This document shows positions 15,749 through 23,946 of a stretch of DNA of 39,000 bases, in pieces. Origin of the DNA: an uncultured Austwickia sp. (GTDB lineage Bacteria; Actinomycetota; Actinomycetes; Actinomycetales; Dermatophilaceae). The DNA is taken from the NCBI GenBank assembly GCA_934678955.1, contig CAKUSI010000004.1, positions 1-39,000 on the forward strand. The letters run 5' to 3'. Made by a program: the position numbers and the translations under genes. How positions within the stretch are numbered: position 1 is the first letter of the stretch; every line of letters starts with the position of its first letter. Below the pieces are notes generated by a model. That model had not been told where the DNA came from. It saw only the letters and a list, made by a program, of their open reading frames with translations, and did not search any database.

Positions 15749-16614
15749 GCGCCGCGCACGAGGTCCTCTTCGACGCGCCCGGGCCCAAGGCCCGCGCCCG
15801 CCAACGGGTCACGGCGGTCGTCGTATGCCTCGCCGCTCTCGCTCTGCTGGCGTTCGTCCTCGCCAAGCTCGCGGAGAAGGGCAACCTCGCCCCCGAGAAG
15901 TGGCAACCCTTCCTCACCCCTGACCCGTGGGTCTATTACTTGCTCCCCGGCATCCAGGCGACGCTCCTCGCGGCCGGGATCTCGATGGTGACGGCGGCCG
16001 TCTTCGGGTTGCTCTTCGGGATGGGCCGGCTCAGCCACGTCCGGCCGATCCGATGGATCAGCGGCGTGATCGTGGAGTTCTTCCGGGCCGTCCCCGTGCT
16101 GGTCATGATGATCTTCGCGTTCTGGCTCTTCACGAGCACGATCCCGATCATCCCGTCCGGCTACATCGCGCTCGCCGGCGTCATCGTCGGCCTGACGTTC
16201 TACAACGGGTCGGTGTTCGCCGAGCTGATCCGCTCCGGCGTCTACGGTCTGCCCAAGGGCCAGAAGGAGGCAGGCCTCACGATCGGCCTCACGCCCTTCC
16301 AGACCCTCCGGCTCATCGAGCTGCCCCAGGCATTGACGGCCATGTTGCCCTCGCTGGTCGCGCAGATCGTCGTGATCCTGAAGGACACCGCGATCGGCTA
16401 CATCATCACCTACCCGGAGCTCCTCAAGGTCGGGGCGGACCAGCTCGGCACCGCGTACGCCAACGTGGTGCCCGCGTTCATCGTGGTGGCCCTCATCTAT
16501 ATCCTGATCAACTACGCGGTCAGCAAGCTGGCGGAGGCCCTCGAGGCGCGGCTGAGGCGCCGGGGCAAGACGGCCGCCGTCCTGGCCCCCGACGAGGTGG
16601 AGGACGGAGCGTGA
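15745..16614 (+). CDS. gluD: Glutamate/amino-acid ABC transporter permease
   Basis: 289 residues from ATG 15745. A longer N-terminus than GluC: about 20 polar residues, a first span (VTAVVVCLAALALLAFVLA), a periplasmic stretch, then the permease core. The EAA loop reads GQKEAGLTIGLTPFQTLRLIELPQALT. An Arg-rich tail (EARLRRRGK) and acidic end close the protein. Last gene of the gluABCD operon; fdhD begins 77 bases later with its own ribosome-binding site. Confidence 0.93.
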   Translation: MSAAHEVLFDAPGPKARARQRVTAVVVCLAALALLAFVLAKLAEKGNLAPEKWQPFLTPDPWVYYLLPGIQATLLAAGISMVTAAVFGLLFGMGRLSHVRPIRWISGVIVEFFRAVPVLVMMIFAFWLFTSTIPIIPSGYIALAGVIVGLTFYNGSVFAELIRSGVYGLPKGQKEAGLTIGLTPFQTLRLIELPQALTAMLPSLVAQIVVILKDTAIGYIITYPELLKVGADQLGTAYANVVPAFIVVALIYILINYAVSKLAEALEARLRRRGKTAAVLAPDEVEDGA

Positions 16615-16658
16615 CCCGCGCCGCGCCTCGCCTCCGAGAGGACGACCGAGCCGCCGAC

Positions 16659-16689
16659 AGGAAGTGCCGACAGGAAGACCGTTAGGAAG
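16659..16689 (+). repeat. Three AGGAAG copies ahead of fdhD
   Basis: AGGAAG begins at 16659, 16672 and 16684, spaced 13 and 12 bases, within a repeated CCGACAGGAAG(T/A) context. Only the last copy is at ribosome-binding distance from the fdhD ATG at 16692. Confidence 0.6.
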
Positions 16690-16691
16690 AC

Positions 16692-17573
16692 ATGGGCCGC
16701 CTCACCGCACGCACCCGGCTGACGCGACTACGCGCCGGGGCACCGGTGCGCGACGTGACCGACGTGGTCGCCGTCGAAGAACCCCTGGAACTCCGGGCCG
16801 GCGGCGACGTGCTCACCGTGACCATGCGCACTCCCGGGCACGACATCGAGCTGGCCCACGGATGGCTGCTGAGCGAGGGCGTCATCACCGGCCGCGACGA
16901 CGTGAGCCAGGCGCGGTACTGCGCCGGGTCGATCGTGGAGGACGAGACCGGCGCGGCGAAGAACACGTACAACGTCCTTGATCTGGACTTCGCCCCCGGT
17001 GTCGATCCGGGCGGGGGGCGTCGTACCTGGACGACGAGCGCCTGCGGAGTATGCGGCGTCGATTCCCTCGCTGCGTTGGCCCGGCCCGAGCTCGCGGCGC
17101 GCGCGCAGGCGCAAGCGGAGCTTGGTGCCGTCGAACCCTCGATCGACCTCGAGGTCCTGTTCACCCTGCCGGACCGGCTTCGAGCGGCCCAGAAGGTCTT
17201 CGCCAGCACGGGGGGTGCGCACGCGGCCGGGCTCTTCGATCTCGACGGGACCCTGCTCGTCGCCCGGGAAGACGTCGGGCGGCACAACGCCGTGGACAAG
17301 GTGCTGGGGTGGGCCCTCCTGCAGGACCGGCTGCCGTTGCGAGACGCCGCACTTGTGGTCAGCAGCCGGGTGTCCTACGAGCTCGTCCTCAAGGCTGCGT
17401 CGGCCGGCGTACCGATCCTCGCGGCGGTATCGGCCCCGAGTTCGCACGCCCTGCAGGCCGCCGACGCCTGGGGGGTGTGCGTCGTGGCCTTCCTGCGGGA
17501 CACCTCCTGCAACGTCTACACGCACCGCGGTCGCGTCCGTCTCCAGGGGGACGAAGGCCACGCGCCGCCCTAG
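16692..17573 (+). CDS. fdhD: Sulfurtransferase FdhD, formate dehydrogenase maturation
   Basis: 293 residues; FdhD passes sulfur from the cysteine desulfurase to the molybdenum cofactor of formate dehydrogenase, which is needed for its activity. The CxxC sulfur-carrying loop is present as SACGVCG (Cys118 and Cys121). Other family landmarks are EEPLELR, TPGHDIELAHGWLLSEG, STGGAHAAGLFD, EDVGRHNAVDKV and SSRVSYELVLKAA. The AGGAAG at 16684 sets the start at ATG 16692. No formate dehydrogenase gene lies in this window, so its client must be elsewhere. The UDP-glucose pyrophosphorylase gene begins 34 bases after its stop. Confidence 0.94.
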   Translation: MGRLTARTRLTRLRAGAPVRDVTDVVAVEEPLELRAGGDVLTVTMRTPGHDIELAHGWLLSEGVITGRDDVSQARYCAGSIVEDETGAAKNTYNVLDLDFAPGVDPGGGRRTWTTSACGVCGVDSLAALARPELAARAQAQAELGAVEPSIDLEVLFTLPDRLRAAQKVFASTGGAHAAGLFDLDGTLLVAREDVGRHNAVDKVLGWALLQDRLPLRDAALVVSSRVSYELVLKAASAGVPILAAVSAPSSHALQAADAWGVCVVAFLRDTSCNVYTHRGRVRLQGDEGHAPP

Positions 17574-17607
17574 GCTGTCCCCATCGTCGGCGAGATCGGG
17601 AGGCGCA

Positions 17608-18987
17608 GTGAGCCGGGACGGACTGGAAAAGGCCCGACGCAAGATGGCCGACGCCGGCCTCAGCCAGGCGGCCATCGACGTGTTCACCCATTACTACGGA
17701 GAGCTCGCCGCCGGCGCCACCGGCCTGATCAGCGAGGACTCCCTCGACTCGCTGCCGCAGCCGGCCCGCCTCTCCGAGGTCGACGTGAGCGAGGAGGCGG
17801 CCCGCGACGCCCTCGGGCGCACCGTCGTCATCAAGCTCAACGGGGGCTTGGGCACCTCGATGGGGATGGAGCAGGCCAAATCGCTCCTTCCGGTCCGCGA
17901 CGGCCAGACGTTCCTCGACATCCTGTGCCGACAGGTGCGCCACGCCCGGCAGCGGTACGGGGCGCGGCTCCCCCTGCTGTTCATGGACAGCTTCCGGACC
18001 AGCGCGGACACGCGCGAGGCGCTCCAGGCCCACGCGGACCTCGCGGTGGAGGGCCTGCCCTGGGACTTCCTGCAAAACCAGGTGCCCAAGATCCGCACCG
18101 ACGACCTCACCCCCGTGACCTGGGAGACGGACCCGACGCTGGAGTGGTGCCCGCCCGGGCACGGTGACCTCTACACGAGCCTGCTCGCCACCGGGATCCT
18201 CGACCGCCTCCTCGAACAGGGCTATCGGTACGCGATGGTCAACAACTCCGACAACCTCGGGGCAGCGCCGGACGCGCGGCTCGCGGGGTGGTTCGCCGGT
18301 ACGGGCGCGCCGTTCGCGATCGAGGTATGCCGCCGCACGGCGGCGGACCGCAAGGGGGGCCACCTGGCGGTGCGCCGCTCCGACGGGCGGATCATCCTGC
18401 GCGAGTCGGCACAGACCGCTCCGGAGGACATGGACGCGTTCACCGACGAGGCCCGCCACGCCTTCTTCAACACCAACAGCCTGTGGTTCGACCTGGAGCA
18501 GTTGGCGGAGGTGTTGCGCAGCACCCACGGGGTCCTCGGGCTCCCCCTCATCCGCAACACGAAGACCGTCGACCCCACCGACCCGACCTCACCGGAGGTC
18601 TACCAGATCGAAACCGCCATGGGCGCGGCGATCGAGGTCTTCGACGGCGCGCAGGCGATCGAGGTCGGTCGCGATCGGTTCCTCCCCGTCAAGACCACCA
18701 ACGACCTTCTCTTGCTCCGCTCGGACGTGTATGCGGTGAGCGAGGACGGGGTCGTGGAGCGGGTTGTCGACGCGGCGCCGTTGATCGACCTTGACGCCCG
18801 TTTCTACAAGACGATCGGGGACTTCGACCGGCGATTCCCCGCCGGCGCGCCGTCGCTTCGGCGCGCACGTTCCCTGACCGTCGACGGCGATTGGACGTTC
18901 GGGGCGGATGTGGTCTGCGAGGGCGACGCCGAACTGGAGGACCGCGGCGAACCCTCCACCGTGCCCGACGGCACATCCCTGCGCTGA
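17608..18987 (+). CDS. UTP-glucose-1-phosphate uridylyltransferase, eukaryotic (UGP/UDPGP) type
   Basis: 459 residues from GTG 17608, which follows GGGAGG; the frame is open far upstream but overlaps fdhD. The protein makes UDP-glucose from UTP and glucose-1-phosphate, feeding polysaccharide and glycolipid synthesis. It belongs to the UDPGP family of eukaryotic UGP2, not the shorter GalU type. The nucleotide-binding loop is KLNGGLGTSMGMEQAKSLL (about residues 76-94). NNSDNLGA and AFFNTNSLWFDLEQL mark the active site, and LLLLRSDVY and PLIDLDARFYKTIGDFDRRFP are in the second half. Its C-terminal beta-domain is short compared with UGP2. Confidence 0.88.
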   Translation: MSRDGLEKARRKMADAGLSQAAIDVFTHYYGELAAGATGLISEDSLDSLPQPARLSEVDVSEEAARDALGRTVVIKLNGGLGTSMGMEQAKSLLPVRDGQTFLDILCRQVRHARQRYGARLPLLFMDSFRTSADTREALQAHADLAVEGLPWDFLQNQVPKIRTDDLTPVTWETDPTLEWCPPGHGDLYTSLLATGILDRLLEQGYRYAMVNNSDNLGAAPDARLAGWFAGTGAPFAIEVCRRTAADRKGGHLAVRRSDGRIILRESAQTAPEDMDAFTDEARHAFFNTNSLWFDLEQLAEVLRSTHGVLGLPLIRNTKTVDPTDPTSPEVYQIETAMGAAIEVFDGAQAIEVGRDRFLPVKTTNDLLLLRSDVYAVSEDGVVERVVDAAPLIDLDARFYKTIGDFDRRFPAGAPSLRRARSLTVDGDWTFGADVVCEGDAELEDRGEPSTVPDGTSLR

Positions 18988-19204
18988 GGCGCCCCTGAAC
19001 AGGGGAATCACAGCGGCTTCGACACCCGATCGCGACCCATCGGCCGCGTCCAAGCGACCGACCTGATCCGAATTCCCCCGCGAACCTCCTTGGGACAGTA
19101 GAATCTCCGCCCTTTCATAGAACCTTCACGCCGAGACGTCGGGCACATTCACGGGCTCCCGGTTTCGTAGGTGATGCCAGAGGTCATCCCCACACCCCGG
19201 TCCC

Positions 19205-19210
19205 AGGAGG
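19205..19210 (+). promoter_or_regulatory. Strong ribosome-binding site of the FTQSG repeat protein
   Basis: AGGAGG ends 5 bases before ATG 19216. This is what decides the start of the repeat protein gene and shows that the plus strand of the repeat is the coding one. Confidence 0.75.
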
Positions 19211-19215
19211 TCCTG

Positions 19216-19626
19216 ATGCTCACCGCTCGTCGCACCCTCGCCGCTTCCGCCCTCGGTCTCGCCCTGCTCGCCGGCAGCGCCGGCGCCGCTGGTGCCGCAT
19301 CCCTCCCCTCGAGTTTCACGCAGTCCGGATTCACCCAGTCGGGATTCACGCAATCGGGCTTCACCCAGTCCGGGTTTACCCAGTCGGGATTCACCCAGTC
19401 CGGGTTTACCCAGTCGGGATTCACCCAGTCCGGGTTTACCCAGTCCGGATTCACGCAGTCGGGATTCACCCAGTCCGGATTCACCCAGTCGGGATTCACG
19501 CAGTCCGGATTCACGCAATCGGGCTTCACCCAGTCGGGCTTCACCCAGTCGGGATTCACGCAGTCGCTGGCCGCCGGCGGCGTGGGCGATGTGGAACGCC
19601 TGATCTTCCTCGGCGCGCTCGGCTGA
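19216..19626 (+). CDS. Secreted protein of 17 FTQSG pentapeptide repeats
   Basis: 136 residues. It starts LTARRTLAASALGLALLAGSAGAAGAA, a clear Sec signal peptide, with AGGAGG 5 bases upstream. From residue 34 the protein is 17 perfect copies of Phe-Thr-Gln-Ser-(Gly), every 5 residues, ending with a short tail SLAAGGVGDVERLIFLGALG. There is no lipobox, sortase motif or membrane span after the signal. I do not recognise a named family. Spacing and the S-G-F-T-Q phase resemble pentapeptide-repeat proteins (central Phe, preceding Ser, following Thr), but Asp/Asn and Gly at the usual positions are missing. Gly, Gln, Ser and regular Phe also fit an amyloid-like or adhesive extracellular protein. 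Both are inferences. TAGAAT at 19099-19104 is a possible -10. Convergent with a histidine kinase gene. Confidence 0.78.
   Translation: MLTARRTLAASALGLALLAGSAGAAGAASLPSSFTQSGFTQSGFTQSGFTQSGFTQSGFTQSGFTQSGFTQSGFTQSGFTQSGFTQSGFTQSGFTQSGFTQSGFTQSGFTQSGFTQSLAAGGVGDVERLIFLGALG
19315..19569 (+). repeat. 15-bp coding tandem repeat, 17 copies
   Basis: Phe codons recur every 15 bases from 19315 to 19555, giving 17 units. Units differ only at synonymous positions (TTC/TTT, ACC/ACG, CAG/CAA, TCG/TCC, GGA/GGC/GGG). A 30-bp higher-order unit (one TTC copy plus one TTT copy) is repeated three times near 19365-19440, a sign of block duplication by slippage or recombination. Confidence 0.92.
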
Positions 19627-19650
19627 CCCGCGCGCCCCAGACCTCGACCA

Positions 19651-19682
19651 GCCGCCGCGGCGCGGACCGGCGCCGCGGCGGC
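19651..19682. terminator. 13-bp GC-rich hairpin between convergent genes
   Basis: GCCGCCGCGGCGC (19651-19663) pairs with 19670-19682 across a 6-base loop. No T-tract. It lies between the stop of the repeat protein and that of the histidine kinase, so it can serve both. Confidence 0.65.
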
Positions 19683-19686
19683 GCAC

Positions 19687-20766
19687 TCAGCGAACGGTCG
19701 GGATCCAGGCGATGAGCTGCGCCCCGCACCCGCGGCCGCCGCTGCGCGCCACCAACTCACCACCGTGGGCCCGCACGATGCTGCGCGAGATCGTAAGCCC
19801 TATCCCCGAACCGCCCTCCGAGCCGGCCGCACGTCGCGTCGGCACCCGATAGAAGCGTTCGAAGATCCGCTCCACATCGTCGGGGGCGATGCCCTCGCCG
19901 GTGTCCGCCACGATGAGCCAGGCCCAGTTCGCGGATCGTCCGACGCTGACGTCGATGCACCCCCCGGGTGCAGTCGCGCGCACTGCGTTGCCGACGAGAT
20001 TGCGCACCACTTGCGAGAACCGGTCCGAGTCGACCCGGACGGGCAGCAACTCGTCGCCCGGCCGAACCCGGAGGCGAAGCCCCGCGTCATCGATCTGCGG
20101 GCGGATCCGCTCGATGGCCGAAACCGTCACGCCCCGCAGATCCAACAGCAGGGGCTCGAGGTCCAAGCGCCCCTCCTCGGCCTTCGACAGGGCCGACAGA
20201 TCGTCCGCCAACCGTCGCAGCCGGCGCACCTCCTCACTGACGTGCGCGAGTTCCGTGGGTTCGGCCGGGAGGATGCCGTCGATCATGCCCTCGACGTAGC
20301 CGTCGATGACCGTCAGGGGCGTGCGCATCTCGTGGGCGACCTCGCCCAGCAGACGGCGACGCCTCCCCTCCACGTCTGCCAGGGACTGGCCCAGTCGGTT
20401 GAGGTCGCCGACCAGCCCACGCAACTCCCAGTGCTCGCTTGCTGTCAGCTCGTGCTCATACTCGCCCTGGCTCAGGGCGCGGGTGAGGTCTCGCAACTGC
20501 TCCAACGGGGCCATCACGCGGTGGGCGGCGATCGCCCCGGCCACGCACGCGGCGACGGCACCGACGAGCAGCCCGGCGAAGAGGGAGGTGGTGTGCAGAT
20601 CCAGGTAGTCTCCCTGCGGCGACCGTCCCTCCGGGGCAGGGAGCTCCGTCAAGGCTCCGCCGAGGAGTGCGGGCGCGAGCTGTAGCCCGGCCGCATACAC
20701 CGCGACCACCACCGCGAGGACGACGACCACGTGCGTCGCGATCGTGCGCAGCAGGATCCTCCTCAT
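19687..20766 (-). CDS. Sensor histidine kinase
   Basis: 359 residues. Two membrane spans (about 10-30 and 63-85) flank a short outside loop of about 30 residues, followed by a HAMP segment and a HisKA domain with phosphorylated His145 in EVAHEMRTPLT. The ATPase domain has the N box NLVGNAVRA, G1 DTGEGI, the F-box FERFYRV and G2 GSGIGLTI. With so small an outer loop, the signal is probably sensed in or near the membrane. ATG 20766 overlaps the stop of the response-regulator gene (ATGA), so the pair is coupled, regulator first. Target genes unknown. Confidence 0.93.
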   Translation of the reverse strand: MRRILLRTIATHVVVVLAVVVAVYAAGLQLAPALLGGALTELPAPEGRSPQGDYLDLHTTSLFAGLLVGAVAACVAGAIAAHRVMAPLEQLRDLTRALSQGEYEHELTASEHWELRGLVGDLNRLGQSLADVEGRRRRLLGEVAHEMRTPLTVIDGYVEGMIDGILPAEPTELAHVSEEVRRLRRLADDLSALSKAEEGRLDLEPLLLDLRGVTVSAIERIRPQIDDAGLRLRVRPGDELLPVRVDSDRFSQVVRNLVGNAVRATAPGGCIDVSVGRSANWAWLIVADTGEGIAPDDVERIFERFYRVPTRRAAGSEGGSGIGLTISRSIVRAHGGELVARSGGRGCGAQLIAWIPTVR

Positions 20767-21503
20767 CCTGCGCCCCCCGCGGGCACGGGCGGATCCTGAG
20801 GATCGAGAAGGAACTTGTAGCCGACCCCGCGGACCGTGCCGATGATCCGGGGCCGCGCGGCGTCGTCACCCAAGACCCGGCGGATGTTGCGGATGTGGAC
20901 GTCGACCACGCGTTCGTCCCCGAAGAAGTCGTAGCCCCAGACGCGTTCGAGCAGTTGCGGCCTGGAGAACACGCGCCCGTGGTCGTCAGCGAGCGCCCAC
21001 AGCAGGTCGAACTCCAAGGTGGACAGCGACACCTCCCTCCCGTCGACATGCACCTCCCGCCGGCGCGCGTCCACGACGAGGCCCGGGAAGCGATGGACCT
21101 CCACGGTGCGAGGAAGAATCCCGCCGGGGGTCCGCCGGTCGCGCCGCAGCACGGTGTTGACGCGGGCGACCACCTCGCGGGGGCTGAACGGCTTGGTGAT
21201 GTAGTCGTCCGCGCCGATCGTGAGGCCGACCAGCTTGTCCAGCTCGTCCGATCGCGCGGTGACCAGGATCACGTAGACCTCGCTGGCGGCTCGCAGCCGG
21301 CGCAGCACCTCCATGCCGTCGACGTCGGGCAGCCCGACGTCGAGCAGGATCAACGTAGGCGGGGTCCGCTCCGCAATCTCCAGCGCTTCAGCGCCGGTGC
21401 CGGCCTCATCGACCGCGAAGCCGTCGGCCTCCAGATAGGCGGTCAGGACCCGCCTGATCGGCTTCTCGTCGTCGACAACGAGGACCCTTCTCCGTGCGGT
21501 CAT
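20763..21503 (-). CDS. OmpR/PhoB-family response regulator
   Basis: 246 residues. The receiver domain has DD at 11-12, the phospho-acceptor Asp55 in LLDVGLP, Thr in LVTAR and Lys in YITKPFSPRE. After a linker comes a winged-helix DNA-binding domain (LSTLEFDLLWALADDHGRVFSRPQLLERVWG, DVHIRNIRRVLGDD, RGVGYKF). It heads a two-gene operon with the kinase. The nearest other genes are the convergent FTQSG gene and the downstream-facing AbrB gene across about 206 bases; a direct link is possible but not shown. Confidence 0.93.
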   Translation of the reverse strand: MTARRRVLVVDDEKPIRRVLTAYLEADGFAVDEAGTGAEALEIAERTPPTLILLDVGLPDVDGMEVLRRLRAASEVYVILVTARSDELDKLVGLTIGADDYITKPFSPREVVARVNTVLRRDRRTPGGILPRTVEVHRFPGLVVDARRREVHVDGREVSLSTLEFDLLWALADDHGRVFSRPQLLERVWGYDFFGDERVVDVHIRNIRRVLGDDAARPRIIGTVRGVGYKFLLDPQDPPVPAGGAG

Positions 21504-21709
21504 GACGTGTTACGCCCCTTGCCTCATTGACCCGCGCCCCGACACCCCGCAGAACGGCATCCGCCTGATCGACGCGTCGCCGAGCCGCCCTGCGCGGACA
21601 GATGGAGTGCTCTGCGGTGCGTTTCCCCGTGCCACCAAGAATCATGGTCGGTCATCTGACAAGAATGAAGTTCAACGACCTGGTCCGGCGCGGCGCGACC
21701 CCGTCGCGC

Positions 21710-22780
21710 TCACGAGGAGAACCGGTCCGCTTGCCCTCGGCGACGCAGCACATGCGCCACGACGGGCGCTGCTGCCAGCACGGCGATCAGGCGCACGACC
21801 TGCACGGTGAGCACGAAGCTCACGTCGGCTCCCGAATCCACAGCGGTGGCCAGCACGGCGTAGAGACCGCCAGGCGTTGTCGCGAGGTATGCGTCCAGCG
21901 GGCTGACCCCGACCCAGACCACCAGTCCTAGGCCGAGCAGCGCCGAAACGATCAACAGGGCGACGATGAGCCCCACGGCGGCGGGCAACAGCCCCGCGAT
22001 CTGCCGCAGACTGGCGCGGGTGAACCTCAGGCCGATCTGGAGGCCGATCACCACGTAGGCCGTCGCCTCCGGCCAGGCCGGGACCAGCACTGGCGGGAAG
22101 AGCCCGCTCATCGAGAGCGCGACGGCCGCGATCAGCGGCCCCAGGATCGCTCCGGCCGGCAGGCGCGCCAGCCTCGCCAGGCCGAGCCCGAGCACGAGGC
22201 AGATCGCGACGAAGGCGGCCACCCCCACCCCGTCCGCCTGCGCAGCCGCGACGGGAGCCGCCTGGCCGCCCTGCGGCCGGAAGACCACCGCTGTGACCAG
22301 CGGCATCCCTGCGACGACGATGACGACCCGCAGGTACTGCACCACCGAGACCACGCGATCGTCGGCACCGAGCTCGCGGGCAATCGCGCTCACGCCGGAG
22401 GCCCCGCCGCTGATCATCGCGAACATGCCCGTGGCCAGGGAGACCCCGCGCCGGGTCAGGACGGCGCCCAGGGCCATGCTGGCGACGACGGTCATGACGC
22501 ACACGAGAAGGATCGGGCCGCCGTGCGCGGCCAGTTCGGCGGCCGTGGCGGCGTCCACGTAGACACCGATCGAGACCCCGACCAGCCCCTGGGCCAGGGT
22601 CGCAGCCCCACCGGGCATCCTCGGCAGGGGGAGGCGCGGCGGCGCGAGCAACGCGTACGCCATCCCGCCCAGCAGCGAGCCGAACAGCGCGGGCGCGCTC
22701 AGCCCGGCCAATGACACGGCGGCCGTGCCGACCGCCGCGGCCAGGAGGCTCAGCGCCCACGAGACGACGCATGACCCCAT
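21710..22780 (-). CDS. AbrB-family (ammonia monooxygenase-like) integral membrane protein
   Basis: 356 residues from ATG 22780. About ten hydrophobic segments arranged as two similar halves, as in the AbrB duplication family (TIGR03082). Landmarks are LLGGMAYALLAPPRLPLPRMPGGAATLAQGLVGVSIG in the first half and PAGAILGPLIAAVALSMSG with a late TTPGGLYAVLATAVDSGADVSFVLTVQVVRL in the second. Despite the name this is a membrane protein, not the DNA-binding AbrB; its transport role is not established. ATG 22780 overlaps the CorA stop (TGATG), so translation is coupled to corA. A longer upstream frame inside corA is rejected. Confidence 0.82.
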   Translation of the reverse strand: MGSCVVSWALSLLAAAVGTAAVSLAGLSAPALFGSLLGGMAYALLAPPRLPLPRMPGGAATLAQGLVGVSIGVYVDAATAAELAAHGGPILLVCVMTVVASMALGAVLTRRGVSLATGMFAMISGGASGVSAIARELGADDRVVSVVQYLRVVIVVAGMPLVTAVVFRPQGGQAAPVAAAQADGVGVAAFVAICLVLGLGLARLARLPAGAILGPLIAAVALSMSGLFPPVLVPAWPEATAYVVIGLQIGLRFTRASLRQIAGLLPAAVGLIVALLIVSALLGLGLVVWVGVSPLDAYLATTPGGLYAVLATAVDSGADVSFVLTVQVVRLIAVLAAAPVVAHVLRRRGQADRFSS

Positions 22781-23946
22781 CAGAGCCAGTCTCGGCGCTT
22801 GAAGAGCACGTAGAGCGCGATCGACCCGCCGCTCACGAGGGCGGCGGAGAGCCACAATCCCGAGGGTTCCTGGAATCCCGGATAGGGAACGTTCTGCCCG
22901 AACCAGCCGGTCACGGCCGTGGGGACGGCGATGATGGCCGCCCAGCCGGCGAGCTTCTTCATGACCGTGTTGAGGCGGGAATCCTGCAGGGACAGGCTGG
23001 TCTCGAAGGCGGACGTGATCATGTCGCGCAGCGACTCGGTCCACTCGGCCGCCCGGAGGGCGTGATCGTAGAGGTCCTCGAGGTCGCCGATCAGCGCGGC
23101 CTTGCCCGCCGGAGCGCTTTCATCGAGAAGGCGATCCCCTGCGTGACCGCTGGTAGCTGCGTTCCCGGTCGTAGCTGCGTTCCCCGTCGTACCGTTCCCT
23201 GTGGTACCGCCCCGGCCGAGGTGGTCGGCACCCGCCGATCCGTTGGTCGCAAGCGTCGCGTTCTGGTGGCGAAGGAGGGCTCCCACGATCTCGCGGACCG
23301 GCAGGACCACGCGCCGGAGCTCGACCAATTCCTTACGGAGCCGGTAGATCGACTGCTGCACCTCCCGGGGCCTGGGCTCCTGCGCAAACAGCAGGTCCTC
23401 CAAGTCCTCGATCGCGTCGTCCAGGCGCTGGATGGTCTCGAAGTGCCCGTCCACGACGACGTCGAGGAGGCCGTGCACCAGGACGCCGGTGCGCACGGAC
23501 GGTGCCGCGCCGACCAGGAGCTCCGCCGAGTCCGCCCACCGTTCGAGCATCGCGTCGACCGGGAAGTCCGAACCCCACCGGATGGTGACGATCGCCCGGG
23601 GCAGCACGAACGCGCTGATGCGGGACAGCGCCAGTCGGGACTGATGGGCGAGGGGCCCGGGGTCCTCCAGGCGGGTCGCATAGACCGTGAGGAACAGGTG
23701 GCCGGGATGCCGGGTCACCTTGGGGCGTTCGTGGTGGGCCACGGCGTCCTCGACCGCGTGCGCGTCGAGACCGAACGTGCCCACGACCTCGGCGAGGGTC
23801 TCGTCATCGGGGTCGACGAGGTCCACCCACGCCAGCGCGTCATCGGGGAGAGGGTCCGGCAGCTCCAGGGACGGGAGGTCGCGCGGCTCCCGTCCCTCCC
23901 GCCACAGGCGGACCCGCACCTGCGCGGGTCTCGCCGGGATGCTCAT
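22780..23946 (-). CDS. corA: CorA-family divalent cation transporter
   Basis: 388 residues. A long soluble N-terminal domain with acidic and helical segments (FETIQRLDDAIEDLEDLLF, SIYRLRKELVELRRVVLPVREIVGALL) is followed by two C-terminal membrane spans. The pore motif, usually GMN, reads GQN in WFGQNVPYPGF, a divergent form. The protein ends LFKRRDWL with the usual basic tail. An insertion near residues 230-275 contains TTGN repeats and is absent from typical CorA. It probably moves Mg2+ or Co2+; the altered motif makes the ion uncertain. GATACT lies 6 bases before the ATG. Downstream, it is coupled to the AbrB-family gene. Confidence 0.87.
   Translation of the reverse strand: MSIPARPAQVRVRLWREGREPRDLPSLELPDPLPDDALAWVDLVDPDDETLAEVVGTFGLDAHAVEDAVAHHERPKVTRHPGHLFLTVYATRLEDPGPLAHQSRLALSRISAFVLPRAIVTIRWGSDFPVDAMLERWADSAELLVGAAPSVRTGVLVHGLLDVVVDGHFETIQRLDDAIEDLEDLLFAQEPRPREVQQSIYRLRKELVELRRVVLPVREIVGALLRHQNATLATNGSAGADHLGRGGTTGNGTTGNAATTGNAATSGHAGDRLLDESAPAGKAALIGDLEDLYDHALRAAEWTESLRDMITSAFETSLSLQDSRLNTVMKKLAGWAAIIAVPTAVTGWFGQNVPYPGFQEPSGLWLSAALVSGGSIALYVLFKRRDWL
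23153..23203 (-). repeat. 18-bp tandem repeat inside corA
   Basis: GTAGCTGCGTTCCC(G/C)GTC occurs at 23153-23170 and 23171-23188, with a shorter diverged copy after. It encodes the NAATTGNAATSG-type low-complexity stretch in the loop of CorA. Confidence 0.7.

Noticed and set aside
16615..18987. A formate dehydrogenase gene next to fdhD
   Set aside because: No molybdopterin oxidoreductase motifs are present; the next gene is a nucleotidyltransferase.
19126..19763. Minus-strand frames with DWVNP or GLGES pentapeptides over the repeat
   Set aside because: A 15-bp stop-free repeat keeps several frames open. Only the plus frame has a ribosome-binding site and a signal peptide, and the minus frames run into the terminator hairpin and the kinase gene.
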